DNA of 64,000 bases from the NCBI GenBank assembly GCA_026874595.1, contig CM049316.1, forward strand, positions 26,829,339-26,893,338. The letters run 5' to 3'. The translations under genes and the position numbers were made by a program. The DNA comes from Sipunculus nudus (lineage: Eukaryota; Annelida; Sipuncula; Golfingiida; Sipunculidae). The notes beneath the pieces were generated by a model that saw only the letters and a list, made by a program, of their open reading frames with translations, did no database searches and was not told where the DNA came from. Shown here piece by piece: positions 55,375 through 64,000 of this stretch. Positions within the stretch are counted from its first letter, which is position 1. Every line of letters begins with the position of its first letter.

Positions 55375-56574
55375 CTCCAATATACAAAACTATCCTTCAA
55401 AAAGTAATTCAAGGTGTAATCCAGAATATGCCATGTTGTGTAAATGTAGCATTTTTAAAGAAATTAATATTCTTTTAAATGATTTTAACAAATTAAAATA
55501 TAATTAAACCCATCAGTATGCATTAATTTATAAAATATGAAGCAAATCATGGATAAATAAAGGCCCAATTCATCATTTTTAAACCTTAATCAAGTATTAT
55601 TTTTTATATATTTATTGTTTTGCAAATTTAAGAGATATATTTTTGATGTAAAAAAATATACATTTCTATGCCTGATGTGGTGTTATCTGATTGAGATTTA
55701 TGATAATGCAATTTAGAATTATGAATCTTTTTTATATTCAGATATACATGTCATATTGGAAATGTATAGCTATATAAACTTATAATAAAATAATTGATGT
55801 GATAAAAAAATGAGGATCCAATACAAACATTTGTTCATTATTTTCCTGCCTCAGCAGAATTGGAGATCAGGCTTTATTTTCCCTGTATGTATATGCAGAA
55901 GTATTGTTAATCACACCATCTCTCTTCCCCCCCCCCTTGTTTTTATTGCAAATGTGTACAATTTATTTGATTTAAAAAATAATAGGATTAGAAAAAATTA
56001 AGATCTTATTGAAACATATTCTTGGCTGAGGAGAATGGATCATAAAGTGATCAGCCCTGTCCATCATCTCTCCCTTATCATAAAACATATAATAATAATT
56101 ATAAAATTTTTGCTATAAGCACTGTTGAAAAAACTTTCATATGCTGTATGTGTATGGAATTAAGCTATTTAAGTCTGAAATTTGAAAGCAAATTATATTT
56201 TCAGTTGTGTTTTATTGCAGATGTTAAACTTTTTGATATAATTAATAAATAAAAATTATTGTAATTTTATATATTATCAGCTTTGTTTGTCTACCAGTCT
56301 GTCTGTCCGTTTTTAAATATTAAGTAATTATGAATGAACTTTTCTTTATCCTGTAATCATTGTTGAATTAAGTGAAAATCCTATGTACTTAAATCCTATG
56401 TGTATATACACCATAAAAATACAGATATCTTGTCACTCCCATTTTTTCCACACAGCCCCCTCCCCACCACCACCAAGTCCTTTCATCTGAGGACTGGGGA
56501 CATTAATTATATTTCAACTGTATACATTTCATAAAATGAAAAAAATATATATGTAATAATATATATATATATGT

Positions 56575-56639
<65 letters not shown>
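56575..56639. repeat. (TA)n microsatellite
   Basis: About 30 TA repeats after two ATGTAATAAT interruptions. Confidence 0.9.
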
Positions 56640-56642
<3 letters not shown>

Positions 56643-56974
56643 CTCCTTGGAAACCTGAAAGTAGATCAGTAGAACCTATATCCTCAGACCTATTGGGCTT
56701 GTAAGTAAACTGCAGAAGAATAATTTAAAATTTGATACAAATACTCCAGTAGTTTTGTCAGTCCTGAAAAACCTGGTATCCAGGCATGGAACCAGGGGTT
56801 TTTTTAGGAAGGGGTGGGGGTCAACAGGTTTCATTGTGTGATTATTCTGAGAAATTTACCTGTCATGGTTTAAAATTGGTCTTAAAAACGGTTGGTGGTT
56901 GAAAGCAGTGAAAGAAACATGCATTTTGGGGTCACAAGGTCAAAGTTTATGGAGGCCAACTGTTTGCATATTTG

Positions 56975-57285
56975 TTTCTGGATGATAACTCCAGTTATGA
57001 AATATAGGTGTCAAACTGGATTTGTATACCCCAACACTGAGTGAGAACTCTTTTGAGTTTGGGGTTATGACATCAAATGTCAAGCTCACAGGGCCAACTT
57101 CTTTAAAAAGATTGTGGATGCATTTTAAGCAAACATGTCATCCCAAACCTTCTTTCTTCCACGTGACCCATCTGCCAATAGGGGATAGTTCTTTTTATTT
57201 TGGAGTCACTAGTTCAAAGGTCACATGACACATCCATTCACTGATTAATTTATGGATGATAACTCCAGTTTGGGTGGACAGGTTG
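56975..57285. repeat. Direct repeat about 274 bp apart
   Basis: GGATGATAACTCCAGTT occurs at about 56980 and again at about 57254, with similar flanking text (GTCAAACTG, CACAGG, AAGGTCA). Looks like a diverged tandem pair. Confidence 0.45.
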
Positions 57286-58633
57286 ACACTTCAAACTGAT
57301 CACAGGACCCATATTTTGGAAAAGCTCATAAACCCACCTTATTTACAAATCCAGCTGAGCGTCAAGACCCATGGGTCATTTCTGATCAGGATTGGCAGAT
57401 TTCAGCCACACTGATATCTGCTCTGTGTAAGGGCATTGCCTTTAGTACTCCCTCATCTGTCTGATGGAATTGTTAAAGTGACCTTTTACATCAATCCATG
57501 GTGATCATCTGGGTCGGGAAACTTTTTCTTGCCAAGGGCAAAACTTAACACTACCTACAAAACATGGTTGCCAGCAGTGGGGGGAAAAAATGATTTTTTC
57601 AAGGTCAGGGAAAAGTCAGGTAATTTCATAACAAGTCAGGAAATTATCTTATATTTTTGAGAGTCAGAATTTTTAATGGGTATGACGATCGCAGTTGATT
57701 ATTTGGTTAAAAGAGTTTGGCATCTCTTAAAAATGTGGTACGTTTCCAGATTTAATCTAAGGCTGATGATACACTGATATGCAACATAGGACACCAACAC
57801 ATACACAACACATATAACACCAACAATTAATGATGGACAATTTATATTTCTGAGCAGTAATATAAAAAAAAATCTGGTGTATGATTCTGGTGTTCCATAC
57901 ATTTTTTTCAAATGAAGTGTGCATTGGGTTGGCTGTAAAATGACTTTTTTCAAGACCAAATTCAAAATTTGTGATGGTGTATCCTTGAAAACCAACTGAA
58001 AGTCATGAAATGATCAGGGATTTTTCTTCAGAGTTGGCAGCTGACAACCCTGAATAATAGCAAAAACAGGGGAAATTGACAAAATGCAATGTGAAAATAA
58101 AAGTAAAATGGTAACCAGGTTTTATATAAAAAAAAAGAAACTTTGTAGCCAGTTTTAGATAATGAAAGTGCAACTTCCTAAAACTGTTCACAACACATGT
58201 ATGGCTTTACATTTTGATAGCAGCAGTATCAAAGAAAGTTGCAGTGTATGGTGTAGCTTCAACTCCAAATGCAATGACATTTGCATATTCCTCCTCCCAT
58301 GTGGCCTCTCTGCTTATTTCTCCCTTGTATCTTGGGTTCAGTAGGTAAGTTGCTAAGTTGTAATACTGGATAGTTGAATCCAATCAAGTTTTAATGACAG
58401 ACTCGTGCATTTATACATCTGTGTTGTTGGCAAAGTGGCCAACTTGTATAATTTATACAAAATCAGTTCTAATTTATCAACAATGAGTTTGAGGAGCCAA
58501 TGAGGTATGAAAAGAAAATGCTGCAACAGTATTTCCAGTTGACAGCATTACGTATGTGTCTGTATAATCAACTGATAGCCTGTGTCAGGGTTTTAGCAAT
58601 TAATGTGCTTCATAATTTTGAGTTGTTTGATGC

Positions 58634-59314
58634 AGGTCAGGCCAATCCCACCCCCCTCCCCCCATCTAAAAAATCTTCATGGACCTGTATTGATGTTGAG
58701 TGAAGGCTAGGCACACACATACGCAAATGTATGAATGTTAAGCCAGCCACATTTAACAGAAGATGTAGGTACCATGAACTTGTTTTTTAGGCCTCTCCAA
58801 CCAATTATCCTCGGGATGCTAATTACCTAAACCTTAGATGGAGCTTTATTGAAGATTTGACATATGTATTTCTATTCAATTATGTTGAGTCATTTCATGC
58901 AAGCCAGGTCAATCCCAACCATCCCCCCCCCCCCCATCTAAAAACTCTTCATGGACCTGTATTGATGTTGAGTGAAGGCTAGGCAAATACATATGTAAAT
59001 GTAGGAATGTGAAGCCAGCCACATTTAACAGAAGATACAGGTACCAAGCACTTTTTTGTAGCCCTCACTACCCCATTTTCCTTCGGTTACTAATCACATC
59101 AGACCTTGGATCTTTATTGAAGATTTGACATATGTATTTCTATTCAATAATGTTGAGTCATTTCATGCAAGCCAGGTCAATCCCAACCATCCCCCCCCCC
59201 ATCTAAAAACTCTTCATGGACCTGTATTGATGGTAAGTGAAGGGTAAGCACACACATACACAAATGTATGAATGTGAAGCCAGCCACATTTAACAGCAAG
59301 ATTCAGGTACCAAG
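58634..59314 (+). repeat. Tandem repeat of about 266 bp, 2.5 copies, entered by element C
   Basis: Units start near 58634, 58900 and 59166 with GCA(G/A)G(T/C)CAGG(C/T)CAATCCCA, a C-run, ATCTAAAAA(C/A)TCTTCATGG, then AAGCCAGCCACATTTAACAG. The third unit is interrupted after GGTACCAAG by the LTR of element C. The C-run length varies between units. Confidence 0.8.
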
Positions 59315-59497
59315 TGTCATAATGAGTAAGATTTCCTTATAGTCATAAGCGGCTAGCTTCGCCTTGATGTAAGCGGCCCGAGCACATGTACCAGTCTATC
59401 GTGATGGCCGTGTAACCGGACGCATGTGAATAAACCAGAGTTGTTTGTTAACCTTTGCGGTTGTTAATTCCTTTACTGGATTACTCCGTTTGTGACA
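59315..59497 (+). repeat. Element C 5' LTR (183 bp)
   Basis: TGTCATAATGAG to CGTTTGTGACA: TGTCA/TGACA inverted ends. AATAAA within GTGAATAAACC (about 59428). One of the shortest LTR lengths in the group. Confidence 0.9.
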
Positions 59498-59511
59498 TGG
59501 TGGCAGCTCAA
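59498..59511 (+). promoter_or_regulatory. Element C primer binding site
   Basis: TGGTGGCAGCTCA directly follows the LTR. The gag ATG lies only about 10 bases further. Confidence 0.7.
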
Positions 59512-59520
59512 TAATTTAGC

Positions 59521-60396
59521 ATGGCCAAGCTTAACCCACCAGAGCCTCTGGACTTTACAAGCCCGCATAACTGGCTTGAATGGAAGAAACGTTTTCAGCG
59601 GTACCGGCTGGCCAGTAAACTTCATAAAGACGATGGCGCCGTGCAGGTAAGCACTTTAGTGTACACGATGGGGCCGGAGGCCGAAACTTTACTAGAATCG
59701 TTCAGTCTCGACGAGAAAAGCCAGGAAGACTTTGAAATTGTGCTAGATAAATTCGATCATCATTTCTCCCCTACCCCAAACTATATTCATGAACGTGCAC
59801 TGTTTAATCAACGATGTCAAGCGGAGGGTGAAAATGTGGAGGCGTTCGTCAGAGCCCTGTACGACCTCGCGGCTAAGTGTGATTTTAAGGCCAATAAGAA
59901 TGAAAATATACGGGACAGGCTCGTTGTCGGATTAAGAGACAAGCAGTTGTCTAAAGATCTTCAGTTCCGTAGTGATTTGACTTTAGATACGGCAATAGAA
60001 ATTGCTAGGCATCATGAGCAAATACAGGTGCAGGTGTCAGCACAGCAGCATGATAACCGTGCTAAGGGCCTTGATGAGATTAAAAGAAATTCCTTTGCCA
60101 GATATAACAGACCGCACAGACAAAAGCCGGCTGCATTCAGTCATTCATCAACACGTAGTCAAAGCCCATGTGGGAGATGTAATAAAATTCATCCCAGAGG
60201 TCAGTGTCCTGCATTTAGAGCAGAATGTAGAAAATGCAGAAAACGCGGACATTTTGCTATATGTTGTCGCACCTGTGTAAACAGAAATGCCAAGGACACA
60301 AAATCAAGCAACATTCGTGAAGTTTCCAGTCATTCATCGCAGCCATTTTTGCTGGATACTGCGAATACTAACATAGCCCAAAGCCGTGGCTGGTGA
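59521..60396 (+). CDS. gag: Element C Gag
   Basis: 291 codons, ATG to TGA. The capsid-like region (residues about 18-165) has WLEWKKRFQRYRLASKL, then FNQRCQAEGENVEAFV and RDRLVVGLRDKQL, typical of this gypsy branch. Two zinc knuckles near residues 219-250: CGRCNKIHPRGQC and CRKCRKRGHFAICC. The last 25 nt overlap the pol frame. The start is unambiguous. Confidence 0.9.
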   Translation: MAKLNPPEPLDFTSPHNWLEWKKRFQRYRLASKLHKDDGAVQVSTLVYTMGPEAETLLESFSLDEKSQEDFEIVLDKFDHHFSPTPNYIHERALFNQRCQAEGENVEAFVRALYDLAAKCDFKANKNENIRDRLVVGLRDKQLSKDLQFRSDLTLDTAIEIARHHEQIQVQVSAQQHDNRAKGLDEIKRNSFARYNRPHRQKPAAFSHSSTRSQSPCGRCNKIHPRGQCPAFRAECRKCRKRGHFAICCRTCVNRNAKDTKSSNIREVSSHSSQPFLLDTANTNIAQSRGW

Positions 60397-63300
60397 CATT
60401 GCCAATCAAGGGTTGCAATACAACATTTAAGATTGATTGCGGAGCAGACGTTACTGTAATTTCAAAAGAAACGTATGAGACCATGCCAATTCAACCTAAA
60501 TTAAAGCCAACGGATAATGAACTGAAAACAGCTGCTGGATCTAGACTTCCATGTCATGGAGTTTTCAGGGCCAAAACTAAGTATAGAGGGCGCCACTTCG
60601 GAGAGACTATCTATGTAGCTGATTGCACTGGAAATTTATTGAGTAGAGGCATGAGCATGAAACTAGGCATCCTCACATTAAATGTTGATGAGTGCAAGAC
60701 AGATCTCACAGAGCAGGTATTTGGTGAGATAGGTGAGATGAAAGGTGAACCTTACAAAATTCAACTCCGTGATGATGTGCAACCATATCATGTTGCTGCT
60801 GCAAGGAGAGTCGCCATTCCATTGATGGATAAAGTTCAACAAGAATTGCAGCGCATGGAGCGATTAGGCGTGATCAAAGAAATTACAGAGCCTACTGATT
60901 GGTGCGCCCCTATGGCCGTTACTCTCAAGAAGAATGGCGATGTACGTATATGCGTCGATCTCAGACAACTAAACAGAGCTGTGAAGCGTGAGCGCTATAC
61001 ACTACCGACAATTGAAGATATCGCTACAAAATTACAAGGATGTAAAATATTCACCACACTAGATGCCGCTAGTGGTTATCATCAAATACCTCTTGATGAA
61101 AACAGTGCTAAATTAACAACATTCATGACTCCATTTGGGAGAAGAATGTATACCAGACTACCATTTGGAATTACGTCTGCGAGTGAATTATTTCAGTGCC
61201 GTATGTCTGACGTGCTTGATGGGCTAGGTGATGGTATTGCCGTGTTCCAAGATGATATAATTGTAGCCGGATCTACTCTTGAAGAACATGATGCTAGGCT
61301 TGAATGTGTATTCAAAGCAATCATTGATGCAGGCTTGAAATTGAACAAGCAAAAGTGTGTGTTTAGACAGGAAGAGCTAGATTTCCTGGGACATAGATTT
61401 AGTAAAGAGGGCATGAGTCCATCACCAGAGAAGGTCAGAGCGATCAATGAAATGAAACCACCGACCAATGTCACTGAACTACGCAGGTTGTTAGGCCTGG
61501 TCAACTATCTCGGTGGATATGTGCCGAATTTGAGCAAAATTCTACATCCTCTAAATGAGCTTCTTAAAGCTGATACAGTTTGGACATGGGGTAAACCACA
61601 AGATGAGGCCTTCAGAGAAATTCGGAAACAATTAACTAGTGCTCCAACATTGGCTTACTATGACCATCAAAAGCCAACAGTAGTTACAGCTGATTCAAGT
61701 AGTTATGGACTCGGGGCAGTCATCATGCAGGGTGGAAGACCCATAGCGTACGCCTCGCGCACATTGTCAGATAGTGAGCGAAATTATGCGCAGGTGGAAA
61801 AGGAGTGTTTGGCGCTAACCTGGGCCTGCGAAAAGTTTCACAGATACCTGTATGGGTTACATTCCTTCAGACTGGTCACTGATCACAAACCCTTAGTTCC
61901 ACTGATTAACAGCTGTGATTTGAACAAAGCACCACTAAGGGTACAGAGACTATTAATACGGCTCATGAGATACAACCCAGTTGCTGAATATGCACCTGGA
62001 AAAACCCTGACAGTCGCTGATACACTTTCCAGACAGCCGTTGGATACCACTGAAAGCATAACCTCAATTGAAGAAGTTACTTTCCATGAACAGCTAACAC
62101 GCAGAACCTGGCCTGTGACTGATGATAAATTGGAGGACCTTCGGTGCGCCAGTGCCGCAGATACAAATATTAGTGCCGCTATCGAGATCACTCTAACAGG
62201 TTGGCCAAAATATGCCAGAGATGTTCCGGAATCCCTTAAGGACTGGTTTCAGTATCGAGAACACTTCTCCGTTGCTCATGGTCTGTTACTATATGATAGC
62301 AGAATTGTGGTTCCTGAGTGTAAACAGAGCGAGATTCTCCAGAAAATTCATATGGGCCACCAAGGAGTAAACAAATCTAAAGAACGTGCTGAAACATGTG
62401 TTTGGTGGCATGGCATAGGCAAAGACATTAAGAGTTTTGTGGCAAAGTGTGATTTTTGCCAAGAGCACAGAAATACTCAGCGGAGAGAACCGTTAAAAAC
62501 CACCCCTATGCCTGATGGTCCATGGGAGCGAGTGGCTACAGACTTGTTCACATTTAAAGGGACCAATTACCTGATAGTTACCGACTACTATTCGCAGTAT
62601 CCTGAGATTTTACATTTACCAGATAGCACAAGTCACACTGTGATATGCAAGCTCAAGTCAACATTTGCGAGATGGGGGATCCCACTTGAGGTCATGTCAG
62701 ACAACGGACCTCAGTTCTCGTCCAACCAATTCCGCTTGTTCGCTCAGGAGTATGGATTTAATCATGTAACTTCGAGCCCAATGTATCCGCAAGCCAATGG
62801 AGAAGCCGAGCGCTTTGTTGGTATAGCCAAGAAAATACTGGCACAGGACGATCCTTTCATGGCACTGCTAGTCTACAGAAGCACTGCAAACACAAGCACA
62901 GGTGTGAGTCCAGCCATGCTCATGACCAATAGAAATCTTCGAACCACACTGCCTACAATGGTGAAAAATGTGCGCCCACAAGAAATTGATCGCGATGCAG
63001 TGCACCAAAAAGATGCTCAGAGCAAGAAAGCATATGAGTTTTTCTATAACCGTAGGTATTCTGCCAGACCACTTAATGACCTTGAACCGGGCAACCTTGT
63101 TCGTGTTCGAGATGACACACAGGATAGATGGAGTGAACCTGCTAAAGTTGTTCAGTCCGCTAAATCGCCAAGGTCGTATCGTGTACAGTTCTCTGATGGA
63201 AGAACATACCGCAGAAATCGTCGACACTTACAACAGGGAGAGAATCCTGACACTACCCGGGATTCAGAGCCAATTCCAGGCGAGGAAAATACAAGTGACC

Positions 63301-63401
63301 TTGACCATACACAACCCAGTATGCCTGTTGAATCGACCAATGTACCTTATACCACACGAGCTGGCAGAGTTGTGAAATCTAAGAAAATATTGGACATGTG
63401 A
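60372..63401 (+). CDS. pol: Element C Pol (PR-RT-RH-IN)
   Basis: The frame is open from 60372, one base back relative to gag, so expression would need a -1 frameshift or internal start. Numbering from 60393 (GTG). Protease: DCGA at 15-18, where DTGA or DSGA is usual. Reverse transcriptase: LDAASGY, catalytic FQDD 285-288. RNase H: Asp434 (TADSSS), KECLAL, TDHKPL. Integrase: zinc region (HMGH ... CDFCQ), Asp717, Asp770, Glu806 (DDX35E). A C-terminal basic region ends in TTRAGRVVKSKK, with no chromodomain. No stops or frameshifts inside. Confidence 0.92.
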   Translation, partial: HSPKPWLVTLPIKGCNTTFKIDCGADVTVISKETYETMPIQPKLKPTDNELKTAAGSRLPCHGVFRAKTKYRGRHFGETIYVADCTGNLLSRGMSMKLGILTLNVDECKTDLTEQVFGEIGEMKGEPYKIQLRDDVQPYHVAAARRVAIPLMDKVQQELQRMERLGVIKEITEPTDWCAPMAVTLKKNGDVRICVDLRQLNRAVKRERYTLPTIEDIATKLQGCKIFTTLDAASGYHQIPLDENSAKLTTFMTPFGRRMYTRLPFGITSASELFQCRMSDVLDGLGDGIAVFQDDIIVAGSTLEEHDARLECVFKAIIDAGLKLNKQKCVFRQEELDFLGHRFSKEGMSPSPEKVRAINEMKPPTNVTELRRLLGLVNYLGGYVPNLSKILHPLNELLKADTVWTWGKPQDEAFREIRKQLTSAPTLAYYDHQKPTVVTADSSSYGLGAVIMQGGRPIAYASRTLSDSERNYAQVEKECLALTWACEKFHRYLYGLHSFRLVTDHKPLVPLINSCDLNKAPLRVQRLLIRLMRYNPVAEYAPGKTLTVADTLSRQPLDTTESITSIEEVTFHEQLTRRTWPVTDDKLEDLRCASAADTNISAAIEITLTGWPKYARDVPESLKDWFQYREHFSVAHGLLLYDSRIVVPECKQSEILQKIHMGHQGVNKSKERAETCVWWHGIGKDIKSFVAKCDFCQEHRNTQRREPLKTTPMPDGPWERVATDLFTFKGTNYLIVTDYYSQYPEILHLPDSTSHTVICKLKSTFARWGIPLEVMSDNGPQFSSNQFRLFAQEYGFNHVTSSPMYPQANGEAERFVGIAKKILAQDDPFMALLVYRSTANTSTGVSPAMLMTNRNLRTTLPTMVKNVRPQEIDRDAVHQKDAQSKKAYEFFYNRRYSARPLNDLEPGNLVRVRDDTQDRWSEPAKVVQSAKSPRSYRVQFSDGRTYRRNRRHLQQGENPDTTRDSEPIPGEENTSDLDHTQPSMPVESTNVPYTTRAGRVVKSKKILDM

Positions 63402-63929
63402 GTTAGTTTTTCTGAAACAGTGAGTAGACGATAAGGCCAGAATAATGCCTGTCTGCTCTCTGAGTGAGTCAGGGTAGTCTACCCCTGTCTCACAGTTTGG
63501 TTGTAATTAAAGTAGGTGTGTAAGTTTGTTTTGTGACATACATCACAATCTGTGAAAGAACAATGAACCGTGTAATTCGTTTATTATAGCTGGATGTTTC
63601 ATATTGTAATTCTTACATCATTGTGCGGATGTATCCCAATACATCTATTCAAAGTGGACAGTCTTTCTACATGAACATTTATATTGGTGACATGTATCGG
63701 TCTTTATTTTGAATGTCCTAGAAATTAAAGTCTCACATGTTTAAGTGCCATACCTAAAGAAAGCATGAAAAAGACTTGATAAGTGTAAATTCATAGCAAT
63801 TTATTTTTGCTCTTTAAGTACAGTAGATTTTGACATACATGGGTCATGTAAGGCTTAAAGAACTAACAACATATATATTTTATTTGTGATGTATTGGTTT
63901 ATTGGTTAATAGATATTTCATATCATTTT
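63402..63929 (+). other. Element C 3' untranslated region
   Basis: About 530 bases between the pol stop and the polypurine tract, AT-rich, without open frames of note. Confidence 0.6.
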
Positions 63930-63938
63930 GAGGGGAGA
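63930..63938 (+). promoter_or_regulatory. Element C polypurine tract
   Basis: GAGGGGAGA directly before the TGTCATAATG of the 3' LTR: a standard plus-strand primer site. Confidence 0.8.
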
Positions 63939-64000
63939 TGTCATAATGAGTAAGATTTCCTTATAGTCATAAGCGGCTAGCTTCGCCTTGATGTAAGCGG
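63939..64000 (+). repeat. Element C 3' LTR, truncated by window end
   Basis: First 62 bases identical to the 5' LTR (TGTCATAATGAG through TGATGTAAGCGG). The target duplication cannot be checked inside the window. Confidence 0.92.

Larger units (their letters stand above)
53991..58633. other. Intergenic, no supported gene
   Basis: AT-rich sequence with no long frame and no recognised family. Contents noted separately: one weak exon candidate, a (TA)n block and a 274-bp direct repeat. C-runs occur at about 55285 and 55927. Confidence 0.4.
59315..64000 (+). mobile_element. Element C: Ty3/gypsy retrotransposon without chromodomain, 3' end outside window
   Basis: Short LTR (183 bp), primer site, gag, pol in a different frame overlapping the end of gag, polypurine tract, and the start of the 3' LTR, which the window cuts. 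Motifs (FTTLDAASGYHQIP, RTLSDSERNYAQVEKE, NGEAER) fit K02A2.6-like/Mag-like gypsy elements. Both large frames are intact, so the copy is recent or selected. The visible 62 bases of the 3' LTR match the 5' LTR without difference. Confidence 0.9.

Noticed and set aside
60377-60383. GCCCAAA as a -1 slippery site in element C
   Set aside because: The heptamer is not in phase with the gag codons (GCC CAA), so tandem slippage would not re-pair.
1-64000. tRNA, rRNA or other structured RNA genes
   Set aside because: No A/B-box pairs with a cloverleaf and no rRNA-like blocks were recognised by eye; a covariance-model search would be decisive.

Overview
The window is animal genomic DNA. It is AT-rich, with GT-AG introns and many (TA)n microsatellites. 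There is no operon structure, and almost all of the content is mobile elements. A marine invertebrate, perhaps a mollusc, fits the mix of chromodomain-bearing Ty3/gypsy elements, a DUF6729-like multi-exon gene and large non-autonomous DNA elements. That is inference; the sequence alone does not fix the taxon. No clearly intact host gene was found.

Layout. 0.15-2.2 kb: the end of a repeat element (called R here) and a tandem array with a 537-bp unit made of two half-units. 3.8-4.7 kb: a decayed Ty3/gypsy RNase H-integrase remnant. 9.87-17.83 kb: a gene of about 11 exons on the + strand that resembles DUF6729-type transposase-like proteins. It is broken by one in-frame TAA and one frameshift. 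19.41-28.05 kb: Ty3/gypsy element A, complete, with nearly identical 919/916-bp LTRs, gag, and pol ending in a chromodomain. 28.44-52.41 kb: a nest of insertions. R copy 1 is split by DNA transposon DT1. DT1 is split by an inverted R block. That block is split by an hAT-like element and by Ty3/gypsy element B. The gag of B is itself split by another R copy and by DT2. 52.5-53.7 kb: a Tigger/pogo-like deletion derivative. 54-58.6 kb: no supported gene. 58.6-59.3 kb: a tandem repeat of about 266 bp, entered by Ty3/gypsy element C (59.3 kb to the window end), whose gag and pol are intact and whose 3' LTR runs off the edge.

Most notable: in both chromodomain elements (A and B) gag and pol lie in the same frame, separated only by one TAG just after the gag zinc knuckles. 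The codons between TAG and protease are open in both. In B a perfect 8-bp stem begins 8 nt after the TAG. This resembles the stop-codon readthrough layout of gammaretroviruses and is a candidate recoding system in these retrotransposons.

The nesting order is supported inside the window. DT1 lies between two halves of R at a duplicated TA, and uninterrupted R copies provide the empty site. The R copy and DT2 inside the gag of B are each bounded by short target duplications (AAAA and TA), and conceptual removal of either leaves the gag reading frame continuous. A roughly 560-bp host segment (D) is tandemly duplicated. One copy received element A; the other received the R nest and the Tigger-like element.
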